64,000 nucleotides of DNA from Paenibacillus piscarius (GCF_022234545.1 NZ_JAIEUI010000011.1:162335-226334), one strand, 5' to 3'; positions 7,778 through 17,772 are shown, numbered from the stretch's first letter. The notes: a model not told the origin generated them from the sequence alone. Numbers and translations are program-made.

Positions 7778-8848
7778 ATGGCCGAGGAGAAGAAGATGAT
7801 GGAGATTGGGATTAGTACGTTTTTGGAGACTACGCCTGACCCGGTGACGGGACAGACGATCAGTCATGCGGAACGGCTCCGCGAAGCCGTAGAGGAGATT
7901 GTGCTGGCCGATCAGGTGGGCCTGGACGTATATGGTATTGGCGAGCATCACCGTAAGGATTATGCCGGGAGTGCCCCGGCTGTTGTTCTTGCCGCAGCTG
8001 CGGCAACAACTAAGCGGATCAGACTGACCAGTGCCGTGAGCGTCTTGTCTTCGGATGACCCGGTGCGGGTCTACCAGGCATTCGCGACACTGGACGGCAT
8101 CTCGAATGGCCGCGCGGAGATTATGGCTGGCCGGGGTTCGTTCATCGAGTCGTTCCCGCTGTTCGGGTACAGCCTGGACGATTATGATGAACTGTTCGAG
8201 GAGAACCTGGAGCTGCTGCTGGCGATCCGCGCCTCCGAGAAGGTCACCTGGCGCGGCGGGCATCGCCCGGCCATCAATAATCTGCCGGTCTATCCCCGCG
8301 CCGTTCAGGACCCGCTGCCGGTCTGGGTCGCCAGCGGCGGCAATCCCGAATCCGCTGTACGGGCCGGAACGCTGGGCCTTCCTATCGCCTTCGCTATCAT
8401 CGGCGGAATGCCGGAGCGGTTCGCTCCGCTGGTGAACCTGTACAAGGAGGCCGCCGCACGCGCAGGACATAACCCGGACAAGCTCCAGATTGCCACCCAC
8501 TCCCACGGCTTCGTAGGCGAGACTTCGGAGCAGGCAGCCGCCTTGTTCTACCCGTCCACCCAGGCGCAGATGAATGTCATCGGCCGCGAACGGGGCTGGG
8601 GCGGAACGTACAACCGTGCCGCCTTCGACGATGCCCGCAGCCTGCGCGGCGCGCTCTATGTCGGCGATGCCGAATATGTGGCCGAGAAGATCATTCTGCT
8701 GCGCAAGAATCTCGGCGTGACCCGGTTCTTCCTGCATGTGAATGTCGGCTACATGCCGCACCGCGAGGTGCTGCGCGCCATCGAGCTGCTGGGCACCAAG
8801 GTCGCACCGATCGTGCATAAGGAATTGGCCCGCATCGAGGGCAAATAA
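7778..8848 (+). CDS. LLM-class (bacterial luciferase-like) flavin oxidoreductase
   Basis: A 356-residue TIM-barrel protein of the luciferase-like monooxygenase family. Recognisable features are the early DVYGIGEHHRKDY segment, the IMAGRGSFIESFPLFG region and the PVWVASGGNPES segment typical of FMN- or F420-type LLM enzymes. These enzymes oxidise varied small molecules with reduced flavin; the substrate here is unknown. I chose the second in-frame ATG (7778), 9 nt from AAAGGGG; the ATG at 7772 would be only 3 nt from it. The gene is monocistronic, with its own promoter and terminator. Confidence 0.82.
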   Translation: MAEEKKMMEIGISTFLETTPDPVTGQTISHAERLREAVEEIVLADQVGLDVYGIGEHHRKDYAGSAPAVVLAAAAATTKRIRLTSAVSVLSSDDPVRVYQAFATLDGISNGRAEIMAGRGSFIESFPLFGYSLDDYDELFEENLELLLAIRASEKVTWRGGHRPAINNLPVYPRAVQDPLPVWVASGGNPESAVRAGTLGLPIAFAIIGGMPERFAPLVNLYKEAAARAGHNPDKLQIATHSHGFVGETSEQAAALFYPSTQAQMNVIGRERGWGGTYNRAAFDDARSLRGALYVGDAEYVAEKIILLRKNLGVTRFFLHVNVGYMPHREVLRAIELLGTKVAPIVHKELARIEGK

Positions 8849-8875
8849 TTATAGGAACTCCCTGGACATACAGAA

Positions 8876-8912
8876 ACACTTCAAGCCCTCAACAGAGCTT
8901 GAAGTGTTTTTT
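8876..8912 (+). terminator. Terminator of the LLM oxidoreductase gene
   Basis: Perfect 11-bp stem ACACTTCAAGC/GCTTGAAGTGT (8876-8907), 10-nt loop, running into six T. Confidence 0.9.
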
Positions 8913-8931
8913 GCGTGTATCTCGAGGTGAA

Positions 8932-9417
8932 TTATTGCACCAGCGCCTTAATCACAGGATGCGAGATCAGATTCCGGTCTCTGTACGCCGCCGTGATTAC
9001 ATCCTGGTGTGAGCTTAGAATACCATTTTGCAGAAGCACCGCCTTAATCCCCCGTTCCGCAGCCCCATTGTAGGTGAACAGTACACAATGCTCAGCCGCA
9101 TAGCCGGAGAGAACCAGCAGGTCGATGCCCTGCTCCCGCACAAGCTTTTCCAGATCCGTCTTCCAGAACGCATTCGAGTATTCCTTCTTCACATTCAAAT
9201 CCGTCTCGTGAATCTCAACTCCAGGGATAATCGCGAACTTCCCTTCCTCTTCAGGCTGCATCCCTTCAATATCCTGAATATGGATTACGGGATGACCCTT
9301 CGCGCGCAGCAGCCCAGCGACATAATTGATGTACTCACAGGCGCGGTCAATCTCCTTCTGCTCTACCTCGCTTACATGAACCTCTTGAAGATCAATAATT
9401 AACAGTCCTATTTTCAA
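8932..9417 (-). CDS. Isochorismatase-family cysteine hydrolase
   Basis: A 161-residue alpha/beta hydrolase of the isochorismatase-like family (nicotinamidase, isochorismatase and related amidases). The catalytic triad is visible: Asp9 in LLIIDLQ, Lys78 in the KEYSNAF context, and Cys111 in AEHCVLFT. The protein is cytoplasmic. The specific substrate cannot be read from the sequence; the neighbours (an LLM oxidoreductase and a sugar ABC importer) are not informative. It is convergent with the LLM gene. Confidence 0.82.
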   Translation of the reverse strand: MKIGLLIIDLQEVHVSEVEQKEIDRACEYINYVAGLLRAKGHPVIHIQDIEGMQPEEEGKFAIIPGVEIHETDLNVKKEYSNAFWKTDLEKLVREQGIDLLVLSGYAAEHCVLFTYNGAAERGIKAVLLQNGILSSHQDVITAAYRDRNLISHPVIKALVQ

Positions 9418-9484
9418 TCGTGCTTCCCCCTATCCGTTGATCCTTCCACATTACCCGATGCCGGGTGTTCATTCAACTGGCCAC

Positions 9485-9534
9485 ACAAAAAACTGCAGTA
9501 GATTGATCCACCGGAATGGATCCTTCTCTGCAGT
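9485..9534 (-). terminator. Terminator of the sugar ABC operon
   Basis: On the minus strand ACTGCAG...CTGCAGT (9534-9492) with inner GGATCCA/TGGATC pairing, followed by six T. Confidence 0.9.
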
Positions 9535-9564
9535 ATGTTTGTTCTTCACACCTATCCTAAGCAG

Positions 9565-10419
9565 TTACTCCTTAACACCGCCCAGGGCAACCCCTGCAAT
9601 AATATAACGGGACAGCAGGAAGTAGACCACAAACAGCGGCAGCGCAGTCAGCGCAAGGCCCATATAAATCGAACCGAATTCTGTCTTGTAAATATCCCCG
9701 CGCAGCAAGCTTACCATGATTGGCATCGTATACTTCTCTTTCTGGGTAAGCAGGATCAGCGGCATAAACAGGTTGTTCCAGTTAGCTACAAACGCGAAAA
9801 TCGCCTGTGTCGCAATCGCCGGCATCATCAGCGGCATAATAATCCGGTTGAAGGTGCGGAACTCGCCGGAGCCGTCCACACGCGCTGCTTCTACGATCTC
9901 AATAGACAAGGTAGCAAGCAGGTATTGACGCATGAAGAACACCACCGCAGGCGCTGCGATTGCAGGCAGGATCAGCGGCAGGAAGTTGTTGGTCCAGTGC
10001 AGCTTATACATGAACTGATAGAAGCCGATGGCACTGGCCTGGGAAGGGATCATCATAACGCACATAATGAAGGTGAAGAATGCGCCGCGCAGTTTCCAGC
10101 TGTAGGTTACCAGACCATAAGCGGCCAATGATGAGAAGTAGACCGTACAGAGGGTTGCCGAAGCAGCAATAATGAATGAGTTCATGAAGCCTTGCAGCGG
10201 ATCGAAGCTCTTGTCCAGCAGCACCCGCAGATTGCTCATCATGTGGCTGGAGGGCAGCAGCGAGAGCCCGCTCTGAATCTCTGGTGTGGAACGGGTAGCA
10301 TTGACGAACATAATCCAGAACGGCAGTATGCTGAGCAGCGCCAGCGCGATGCAAACCACATAGATAATGATCTTATTAATGGAATTGGTCACTTTTCCGT
10401 TTTCCCGAACTTTCTCCAT
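9565..10419 (-). CDS. Carbohydrate ABC transporter permease, MalG/CUT1 type
   Basis: A 284-residue inner-membrane subunit with about six transmembrane helices. It carries the EAA loop (EIVEAARVDGSGEF...RIIMP) that contacts the ATPase, and ends with the GVALGGVKE tail common in this family. It is the last gene of the solute-binding protein-permease-permease operon, 3 nt after the preceding permease gene. No ATPase gene is in the operon, so it probably uses a shared MsmX-type ATPase encoded elsewhere (inference). The start ATG has GGAGG 8 nt upstream. Confidence 0.93.
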   Translation of the reverse strand: MEKVRENGKVTNSINKIIIYVVCIALALLSILPFWIMFVNATRSTPEIQSGLSLLPSSHMMSNLRVLLDKSFDPLQGFMNSFIIAASATLCTVYFSSLAAYGLVTYSWKLRGAFFTFIMCVMMIPSQASAIGFYQFMYKLHWTNNFLPLILPAIAAPAVVFFMRQYLLATLSIEIVEAARVDGSGEFRTFNRIIMPLMMPAIATQAIFAFVANWNNLFMPLILLTQKEKYTMPIMVSLLRGDIYKTEFGSIYMGLALTALPLFVVYFLLSRYIIAGVALGGVKE

Positions 10420-10422
10420 GGA

Positions 10423-11394
10423 TTACACCTCCCTAGCGGCTGTCTGAGCAGCTTTTCTGTGCATTTGCTTTTGAATTTTCTTCATCTTGGCCGCATCGCG
10501 GTCACGCATGAGATAGAACAGCAAGCCGGACAATACCGCCGAGATGAGGAACATGATCATACTCGCCGCAGCCGCGCGGTTGTACATGTAGCTGCCCTTG
10601 AACGCTTGCCCGTAAATGAACATGGACGTGGTCAGCGTAGAGTCATCCGGTCCGCCCGCCAGGAATAATTGCGGAATATCGAACATGGTCAGACCGCCGA
10701 CCATCGAGGTGATCAGAGTGAACAGCATGATGGTGCGCAAGCTTGGCAGCGTAATCCGGAAAAAGGTCTGGAATCCGTTCGCGCCGTCAATAGCCGCTGA
10801 CTCGAAGAGCGCCGGGTTAATCCCCATAACTCCTGCGATCAGGACGATCATAGTGTTCCCGTACCACATCCAGAACTGGATGAAGGCGATAATGCCGCGC
10901 GCTGTCGTCTTATCCTGCAGGAAGAAGATCGGCGCGTCACTCCAGCCCAGCATTTGGAACAAGCTGTTGACCGGACCCATCGGATAAGCGAACAAGGTGC
11001 TGAACAGCACGGCAATGGTACTTGCAGTGATGATATTCGGCATATAGAGCAATACCTTGAACAAGCCTTGTCCTTTGATGTTCAGACGCTTGTTAGTGAA
11101 CCAGGCGGTCAGCAGGAGCGCAAGGGCCATCTGCGGAATGAAGTTGGTGATCCACAGCAGGAAGGTATTGGTCAGGGATTTCCGGAACGAGACGTTATCG
11201 AACAGGAGATCCTTGAAATTCTGAAAAGGGTTATCCAGAATATGAATCGGCTTGGGAATAAGCCCCTTCATATCCGTGAACCCGATGACTGCGGTATATA
11301 GAATGGGGTATAGCGAAAAAATCAGAAATGCAAGTACAAATGGAAACGTAAAAATATAGCCGAACTTCGCATAGCTGACGTCCTTGCGGCGCAT
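10423..11394 (-). CDS. Carbohydrate ABC transporter permease, MalF/CUT1 type
   Basis: 323 residues with about six membrane helices and the EAA motif ALFESAAIDGANGFQTFF. It pairs with the downstream MalG-type permease to form the channel. The C-terminus is basic (RDRDAAKMKKIQKQMHRK) and cytoplasmic. It lies 65 bp after the binding-protein gene, separated by a stable intercistronic stem-loop. Confidence 0.93.
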   Translation of the reverse strand: MRRKDVSYAKFGYIFTFPFVLAFLIFSLYPILYTAVIGFTDMKGLIPKPIHILDNPFQNFKDLLFDNVSFRKSLTNTFLLWITNFIPQMALALLLTAWFTNKRLNIKGQGLFKVLLYMPNIITASTIAVLFSTLFAYPMGPVNSLFQMLGWSDAPIFFLQDKTTARGIIAFIQFWMWYGNTMIVLIAGVMGINPALFESAAIDGANGFQTFFRITLPSLRTIMLFTLITSMVGGLTMFDIPQLFLAGGPDDSTLTTSMFIYGQAFKGSYMYNRAAAASMIMFLISAVLSGLLFYLMRDRDAAKMKKIQKQMHRKAAQTAAREV

Positions 11395-11419
11395 CCTCTC
11401 ACCTCTTTAGTTGATTATA

Positions 11420-11443
11420 GGGGCGGGAAACATCCCCCGCCCC
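11420..11443 (-). other. Intercistronic stem-loop between binding protein and permease genes
   Basis: GGGGCGGG/CCCGCCCC with an 8-nt loop and no T-tract. Such stems behind binding-protein genes commonly protect the upstream mRNA 3' end and raise its level over the permeases; that role here is inference. Confidence 0.6.
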
Positions 11444-11459
11444 TCCCGATTCCTTCTGC

Positions 11460-12881
11460 TTATTCGCTATCAATACCAAGCTGGTCTTTAACTTGCGACT
11501 TGAAGGTTTCGATTGCTTTTTCTTTGGTCTTATTGCCTGCAGTGTACTCGCGTACCTGATCGCGCCAGGCTTTGTTGATCGTTTCATCGAATTGGGTCAG
11601 GTTCTTACCGGAAGCATTGGCGTTGGCCGGAACGAAGATGTCGAACATATTCTGTCCGCCGAGCAATGGAACTTCACCATTGGATTTGGACATCACCACG
11701 GAAGAAGCTACGCTATCCTTCGTGCCTTGTTCGCCTTCCTTCATCGTACCGTTAGCCCAGTAATACTGGAGGCCCGTTTCAGAGCTGTCGAGTGTTACCC
11801 ATTTCACGAAGTCAGCAACTGCTTTTTTCTTTGCTTCATCCTTGGTTACTTCGGCATTCGCCAGCAGCCAGGTACCGCCCCAGAAGAAGCCTGTAGTCGG
11901 TTCAGTAACAGCCCAGTCACCATTGGTATCCTTCACTTGGCCGTTCATAACGTAGTTGATCAGCCAGGCCGGACCGAAGAATCCGAAGATCGGTTGAGCG
12001 CCTGCACCGGACATATCTGCATACCATGCTTCTGTCCAGTCTGTTGTATCGTTATGATAGCCGTTATCCTTCAGCTTCTTGGAGAGATCCATGAATTCTT
12101 CACGCTTCGGATCGATGTGCAGCTTGCCGTCTACGATCCAGCCCTTATCCGAGCTGTTCTCGATCGGGTGCCAGATATCGCCGTCGCCGGATACGATGCC
12201 ATAGCCCTTGTCTTTCAGCTTCTTCGCAGCATCGAAGAATTTATCCCAGCCCGGTCCGATCTCTGTCTTGATCTTGGACGGATCATCGGTTCCGAAGACA
12301 TCCTTCGCAATCGAGCGGCGATAGATGAAGGCACCGCCGGTGGCCTGGTATCCGAGACCTTTCAGATGTCCGTCGGTGGTGCTGCCGATATCTACAGAAT
12401 ACTGGGCGATGCCGGCATCTTTTACCATCTGATCGTCAAGGCCAAGGTCTGCATAGTTCGCAGCATAGCTGGATGCATCACCTTGTGTATATTTCAGTAC
12501 GAATGCGGATTCCGCTGCATAAATATCCGGGGCATCCTTCCCGCCGCCTGCCAGCGCCTGGTCAAGAGCCGGCTGGTAAGCACCGTCTGTTGTCGCAATT
12601 ACGGTTGTTTTGAATTCTACGTTGGCTTCCGGATGAACTTCCAGGTACTTCTTCGTCATGTTCGGAATTTCATCGGTGAAGCTCCACAGATTGATCGTAA
12701 CCTTCTCGCCGCTTCCTGCTGCCGGAGCTGTTGTAGCCGCTGCCTCTGTAGCTGCCGGAGCTGTAGTTGCGCCTGCACCGGACGAGCCCGAATTGGAGTT
12801 GTTGCCTCCGCACGCCGCCAGAGCAGACGACATCAGAACCAGTGTAGAGACTCCAGCAAAAACACGCTTCATACTTTTCAT
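11460..12881 (-). CDS. Sugar-binding lipoprotein of ABC importer
   Basis: A 473-residue extracellular solute-binding protein (family 1). It has a basic N-terminus and hydrophobic core, and lipobox SALAAC with the acylated cysteine at 24. A low-complexity Ala/Thr/Ser/Gly linker to about residue 60 is followed by the periplasmic-binding-protein fold. It captures a carbohydrate at the outer membrane face and delivers it to the two permeases downstream. The sugar cannot be inferred. The start ATG follows GGGGAGG at 6 nt. Confidence 0.92.
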   Translation of the reverse strand: MKSMKRVFAGVSTLVLMSSALAACGGNNSNSGSSGAGATTAPAATEAAATTAPAAGSGEKVTINLWSFTDEIPNMTKKYLEVHPEANVEFKTTVIATTDGAYQPALDQALAGGGKDAPDIYAAESAFVLKYTQGDASSYAANYADLGLDDQMVKDAGIAQYSVDIGSTTDGHLKGLGYQATGGAFIYRRSIAKDVFGTDDPSKIKTEIGPGWDKFFDAAKKLKDKGYGIVSGDGDIWHPIENSSDKGWIVDGKLHIDPKREEFMDLSKKLKDNGYHNDTTDWTEAWYADMSGAGAQPIFGFFGPAWLINYVMNGQVKDTNGDWAVTEPTTGFFWGGTWLLANAEVTKDEAKKKAVADFVKWVTLDSSETGLQYYWANGTMKEGEQGTKDSVASSVVMSKSNGEVPLLGGQNMFDIFVPANANASGKNLTQFDETINKAWRDQVREYTAGNKTKEKAIETFKSQVKDQLGIDSE

Positions 12882-12933
12882 ACTTTGCCTCCCCTTTTTT
12901 ATTGTTCCTCGGTTTTTTTGTAACCGCCTTCAT

Positions 12934-12962
12934 ATTATAATTCTTGTCTCCCTCCGGCATAA
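12934..12962 (-). promoter_or_regulatory. Possible promoter of the sugar ABC operon; otherwise plain intergenic region
   Basis: Perfect -10 TATAAT (12939-12934) with a weak -35 TTATGC at 17 bp, about 53 bases before the start codon; a weak -35 would suit an activated promoter. Apart from this and the ribosome binding site of the downstream ATPase gene, I see nothing in 12882-13224. Confidence 0.4.
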
Positions 12963-13224
12963 GGAACCGTCATTGGGAAAAATACCACATTTTATAGATA
13001 TCACTCCAAAAAGGTACAAAAATAGACGCCGGGGCGATAAGCCATAGCGTCTGAGTTTTGCGCAGAGTGGATTATCTGTTGCCTGTCCTCCCTGAGATTG
13101 AATACCGCACTCCCCTCTTAGGGTATAGATATATAGTCGTTCAAGCTGATTACGTTGAAACTTGTCGCATTCTAAAACGTAAATTTGGACCATACGCGAA
13201 AAGCTGGAGAGGAGCTAATACCTG

Positions 13225-15879
13225 ATGGAGTATTACCGCCGCAGTGTAACCGAAACGCTGGATGAAATCCGCAGCTCTACGGGCGGACTAACAACTGCCG
13301 AAGCCGCCAGCCGGCTGGAACGGGACGGCTATAACGAGTTGAAGGGCAAGCAGAAGGACCCGCTCTGGAAGCTGTTCCTGGAGAACTTCAAAGACCCGAT
13401 GGTTATCGTGCTGCTGATCGCGGCAACGGTGCAGATTGTGATGGGCCATCTGATGGAGTCCATCATTATCTTCGTGGTGCTGATTCTGAATGCAGTGATC
13501 AGCGTGGTTCAGACCCGCAAGGCGGAAGGCTCGCTGGACGCGCTGCGCAAGATGTCTGCGCCCGAAGCCAAGGTTATCCGGGACGGGGCGCTGCTGTCCA
13601 TTCCGGCCAGGGAGCTGGTCCGGGGCGATATTGTGTTCCTGGAGGCCGGCGATTACGTGCCTGCTGACGGCCGGATTATCGAGTCAGGAAGCCTGCGAAT
13701 TGACGAAGGGATGTTAACCGGCGAATCGGAAGCCGTGGAGAAGCATACGGAGCAGATCAAGCAGGATGTACCGCTGGGTGACCGGCGCAATATGGCCTTC
13801 AGCGGCTCGCTGGTCGTCTACGGCCGGGGAACGCTGGTCATTACGGGAACGGCGCTGGATACGGAGATCGGGAAGATCGCCGGGCTGATCGAGAGTGCGG
13901 AAGCGAAGCAGACGCCACTGCAGCGCAAGCTGGAGGGCTTCAGCAAGAAGCTGGGGATCGCCGTCCTGCTGCTGTCCATCCTCATCTTCGCCATTCAGGC
14001 GGCCCGCGTGTGGCTCACGAAGGATACGGTGGATACGGGTGAAGCGATTCTGAGCGCCCTCATGTTCGCTGTAGCAGTAGCCGTTGCCGCGATCCCCGAG
14101 GCCCTGTCTTCTATTGTAACGATCGTGCTGTCCGTGGGTACGAACAAGATGGCCCGACAGAATGCCATCATCCGCAAGCTGCCCGCCGTGGAAGCCTTGG
14201 GCTCAACAAGTGTAATCTGCACGGATAAGACCGGAACACTGACCCAGAATAAGATGACGGTTGTTGATTATTACCTCCCTGGAGGGCCCAAGGAGCAGTT
14301 CGACCTGAAGGCCGATGAGTGGTCGGAGGAAGCCCGCAAGCTGCTGCATATCGCCGTGCTCTGCAACGATTCCAACATTAATGAGGAAGGCAAAGAACTG
14401 GGCGACCCGACCGAGGTGGCGCTGATCGCGTTCAGCAACAGCAAGGACAAGGATTACCGCGAGATCCGCGATAACTTCCCGCGCGAGGCCGAGCTGCCGT
14501 TCGACTCTGAACGCAAGCTGATGACAACGCTGCACACCTTCAGCGGGCAAAAGGCGCTGCTGACCAAAGGCGGCCCGGATGTCCTGTTCAGCCGCTGCAC
14601 CCGTGTGCTGCTGGAGGGCGAAGAGGTCCCGCTGACAGCGGAGGTACTCGAACGCTTCCAGGAAGCGAACGAGCAGTTCTCCGGCAGAGCGCTGCGCGTG
14701 CTTGCTTACGCTTATAAGAATGTGCCGGATACGATGACCGAGGTGGGCCTGGATGATGAGCAGGACCTGGTGCTGGTCGGCCTCTCGGCGATGATTGACC
14801 CGCCGCGTGAGGCTGTATATGGCTCGATTGCCGAGTCCAACAAGGCGGGAATCCGTACAATTATGATTACCGGCGACCACAAGACCACCGCCCAGGCGAT
14901 CGGCCGCGACATCGGGCTGATGGCGGAGAATGAGATCGCCGTCACCGGCCAGGAGCTGGACGCGATGTCCGATGAGGAGCTCGACAACAGACTGGAGCAG
15001 ATTGGCGTCTATGCCCGCGTCTCCCCGGAGAACAAGATCCGCATTGTCCGGGCCTGGCAGCGCAAAGGCAAAATCACCGCCATGACCGGGGACGGCGTCA
15101 ACGACGCCCCCGCGCTGAAGCAGGCGGACATCGGGGTCGCCATGGGCAGCGGGACCGATGTCGCCAAGGACTCGGCCGCCATGATCCTCACCGATGATAA
15201 CTTCGTATCGATCGTGAGCGCGGTGGCGGTCGGCCGGACGGTGTTCGATAACATCAAGAAGGCCATTGCCTATCTGTTCGCCGGGAACCTGGGGGCGATT
15301 ATCGCCATCCTGTTCGCCCTGATCTTCGACTGGATCAACCCGTTCACCGCGATCCAGCTCTTGTTCATCAACCTGGCGAATGACTCCCTGCCCGCGATTG
15401 CCCTGGGCATGGAGAAGGCCGAGCCGGATGTGATGAGCCGCAAGCCGCGGGACATTAATGAAGGCATCTTCGCAGGCGGCATGATGCAGGCCGTGGTTAT
15501 GCGCGGCCTGCTGATCGGGATCGCCGTCATTATCTCCCAGTACATCGGGCTGCAGCATTCAGATGAGCTGGGCATTGCGATGGCCTTCACCACGCTGATC
15601 CTGGCGCGCACGCTGCAGACCTTCGCGGCCCGCTCCAACAGCCAGACCGCGATTGAGGCCGGCTTCTTCAGCAACAAATATGTCATCGGTGCGGTCATGA
15701 TCTGCTTCGCCTTCTACGGCATCGCCGTCCTGCCCGGCGTCAGAGAGATTTTCTCGATCCCTGCCTCCTTCGGGCTGAATCACTGGCTGACTGCCACCGG
15801 CCTCGCCGTAGGCGCAGTCATTGTGATGGAGCTGGCGAAGCTGGTCCGCCGCCTCCTGCCTGCGAAGCAGACTGCTTAA
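13225..15879 (+). CDS. P-type calcium-translocating ATPase (SERCA-like, PIIA type)
   Basis: An 884-residue cation pump that exports or sequesters Ca2+ using ATP. Visible features are the actuator LTGES motif, the phosphorylation motif DKTGTLT with D334, the nucleotide-binding KGGPD region, the hinge TGDGVNDAPALKQADIG, and about ten membrane helices, including PEALSSIVTIVLSVG in M4 (the P-E-A-L form of calcium pumps). N- and C-terminal cation-ATPase domains are both present. Length and order match B. subtilis YloB-type pumps. The ATG is 10 nt after GGAGAGGAG. It is monocistronic and convergent with kimA. Confidence 0.92.
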   Translation: MEYYRRSVTETLDEIRSSTGGLTTAEAASRLERDGYNELKGKQKDPLWKLFLENFKDPMVIVLLIAATVQIVMGHLMESIIIFVVLILNAVISVVQTRKAEGSLDALRKMSAPEAKVIRDGALLSIPARELVRGDIVFLEAGDYVPADGRIIESGSLRIDEGMLTGESEAVEKHTEQIKQDVPLGDRRNMAFSGSLVVYGRGTLVITGTALDTEIGKIAGLIESAEAKQTPLQRKLEGFSKKLGIAVLLLSILIFAIQAARVWLTKDTVDTGEAILSALMFAVAVAVAAIPEALSSIVTIVLSVGTNKMARQNAIIRKLPAVEALGSTSVICTDKTGTLTQNKMTVVDYYLPGGPKEQFDLKADEWSEEARKLLHIAVLCNDSNINEEGKELGDPTEVALIAFSNSKDKDYREIRDNFPREAELPFDSERKLMTTLHTFSGQKALLTKGGPDVLFSRCTRVLLEGEEVPLTAEVLERFQEANEQFSGRALRVLAYAYKNVPDTMTEVGLDDEQDLVLVGLSAMIDPPREAVYGSIAESNKAGIRTIMITGDHKTTAQAIGRDIGLMAENEIAVTGQELDAMSDEELDNRLEQIGVYARVSPENKIRIVRAWQRKGKITAMTGDGVNDAPALKQADIGVAMGSGTDVAKDSAAMILTDDNFVSIVSAVAVGRTVFDNIKKAIAYLFAGNLGAIIAILFALIFDWINPFTAIQLLFINLANDSLPAIALGMEKAEPDVMSRKPRDINEGIFAGGMMQAVVMRGLLIGIAVIISQYIGLQHSDELGIAMAFTTLILARTLQTFAARSNSQTAIEAGFFSNKYVIGAVMICFAFYGIAVLPGVREIFSIPASFGLNHWLTATGLAVGAVIVMELAKLVRRLLPAKQTA

Positions 15880-15901
15880 GCCAGGCTAAATTAACAGTAA
15901 G

Positions 15902-15939
15902 AAGCCTGCACTCCCGGTATGGGGGTGCAGGCTTTTTAT
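15902..15939 (+). terminator. Terminator between calcium ATPase gene and kimA
   Basis: AAGCCTGCACTCCC, 5-nt loop, GGGGGTGCAGGCTT followed by TTTAT. It is strong for the plus-strand gene; the same stem may also stop kimA transcription on the other strand, though the T-tract there is weaker. Confidence 0.85.
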
Positions 15940-15945
15940 AGTCAA

Positions 15946-17772
15946 TCACTTTTTCAAATGATAAGGCACTGTAGTAACAATTACATCGCTGCGGAGCAGC
16001 AGACGGGCGCGTATCAGCAGACTCGATTGATTATGCAGGATATTATGCCAGCCTTTCTTCGGAATGAACTGGGGAATAATTACCGTGACCCTATGGTTCA
16101 GCTCTGCGGCCTTCCAATTCACTTTATCGATAAACTTGGTCAATGGCTGTACGATGCTTCTATAAGGAGTATACAGGGTGACTAACCTTACGTCCGGCTG
16201 CCACTTTCTCCACTTCTCCTCGAACACCGCTTCATCCTCCCGCTCGAAGGGCACATAGACGGCTATAATCTGCTGCGGAGACAGCGACTTGGCATATTCC
16301 AGGGAGTTCATCACGACATGAGTGATTCCGGCAACCGGCACGATAATGACATTGCCTTCAATCTTGATCGTTTCCTCACAGGTCGTAATTCTAAGCTGGT
16401 CCGCAATCGCCTCATAATGCTTATGAATCCGGTGGAACACCAGGAGCAGAATCGGCAGGAAGACAAATACCGGCCATACCTGAGTAAACTTGGTCACGAA
16501 GAACATCATCGTCACCACGAAGCTGATTAGAGCGCCAACGGTGTTGATGATGAGCTTTTGCACCCAGCCCGCAGGCTTCTCCCGGAGCCATTTCACCATC
16601 ATCCCGCTCTGCGACAACGTAAAGGGAATAAACACACCTACAGCATATAAAGGAATCAGTTGCTCCGTTTTCCCCTCAAAGACATAAATCAGAAGCATGG
16701 ACAGAATACCCAATATGATAATACCGTTGGAGTAACCCAGCCGGTCCCCCCGCATGGTGAACATTCGCGGAATGAATTTATCCTTGGCAAGGTTCACAGC
16801 CAGCAACGGAAAGGCGGAATAACCGGTATTGGCAGCCAGGATCAGGATTAATGCAGTCGTTCCCTGGATAAAATAGTACACCGCATTCCGGCCAAAGGTC
16901 TGCTCGGCAATTTGCGAGACCACAGTGACGTCAGCGCGGGGAGCAATCCCGTAATAATAGGCTAACAGCACAATGCCTGAGAACATCACAGCCAGTAATA
17001 CGCCCATGGCGATTAAGGTTTTGGAGGCGTTGGACGCTTCCGGGCTTTTGAAATTCGGTATGGCATTGGAGATCGCTTCTACCCCCGTTAATGCCGAGCT
17101 CCCGGAAGAAAATGCACGCAATAACAGAAATAAGCTGACCCCCGCCACCGGAGTCCCCAGCGAAGTATGCAGCTCTGCCGGTACGTTGCCCGACAAGATG
17201 TTGTACAGACCTGTACCAATCAGGATGAATAAGGCCAGGACGAATAAATAAACCGGATAAGCGAGGACAGAAGCAGATTCCGTCACCCCTCTTAAGTTCA
17301 GAATCGTGATCAGCAGCACAAAAGCAATGGCAATCACCACTTTATGCTCATGCAGGCTTGGAAACGCTGAGGTGATGGCATCCGTACCTGCCGATATGCT
17401 TACAGCAACCGTTAGAATATAGTCAACCAGCAGCGAACCGCCAGCAATTAACCCCGGGTACTTGCCCAGGTTCTCCTTGGACACCACATAGGCGCCCCCG
17501 CCGTGGGAATAAGCAAAAATAATCTGCCGGTAAGACAGAATGAGCGCGGTCAGCAGGATCAGCACACCCAGCGCAATCGGGATCGAATACCAGAAGGCGG
17601 CCGCCCCAATCGTAACCAGCACAATCAGAATCTGCTCCGGCCCGTAAGCAACGGATGACAGCGCATCAGAAGACAGGATCGCCAGCGCTTTCTTTTTATT
17701 TAACTTTTGCTCTCCGAGTTCACTGGACTTTAAGGGCCTGCCAATTAAAAACCGTTTTAAAAATGAAATCAC
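15946..17772 (-). CDS. kimA: KimA-type potassium/proton symporter
   Basis: A 608-residue APC-superfamily transporter with about 12 membrane helices and a cytoplasmic C-terminal domain of roughly 150 residues. It resembles B. subtilis KimA (YdaO) throughout: the start region FLIGRPLKSSELGEQKL, the SSDALSSVAYGPEQ helix, SISAGTDAITSAFPSLH, and the tail LPYHLKK. The B. subtilis protein is a high-affinity potassium importer inhibited by c-di-AMP. The window also contains cdaA and cdaR, so the signal's synthesis and a likely target are both encoded here. No c-di-AMP riboswitch of the ydaO class is visible upstream. Instead there is a terminator hairpin and a set of 11-bp direct repeats. Confidence 0.9.
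   Translation of the reverse strand: MISFLKRFLIGRPLKSSELGEQKLNKKKALAILSSDALSSVAYGPEQILIVLVTIGAAAFWYSIPIALGVLILLTALILSYRQIIFAYSHGGGAYVVSKENLGKYPGLIAGGSLLVDYILTVAVSISAGTDAITSAFPSLHEHKVVIAIAFVLLITILNLRGVTESASVLAYPVYLFVLALFILIGTGLYNILSGNVPAELHTSLGTPVAGVSLFLLLRAFSSGSSALTGVEAISNAIPNFKSPEASNASKTLIAMGVLLAVMFSGIVLLAYYYGIAPRADVTVVSQIAEQTFGRNAVYYFIQGTTALILILAANTGYSAFPLLAVNLAKDKFIPRMFTMRGDRLGYSNGIIILGILSMLLIYVFEGKTEQLIPLYAVGVFIPFTLSQSGMMVKWLREKPAGWVQKLIINTVGALISFVVTMMFFVTKFTQVWPVFVFLPILLLVFHRIHKHYEAIADQLRITTCEETIKIEGNVIIVPVAGITHVVMNSLEYAKSLSPQQIIAVYVPFEREDEAVFEEKWRKWQPDVRLVTLYTPYRSIVQPLTKFIDKVNWKAAELNHRVTVIIPQFIPKKGWHNILHNQSSLLIRARLLLRSDVIVTTVPYHLKK

Noticed and set aside
12930..13193. 87-residue minus-strand frame upstream of the sugar-binding protein gene
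   Set aside because: It runs over the -10 region of the ABC operon and has no family resemblance or ribosome binding site.
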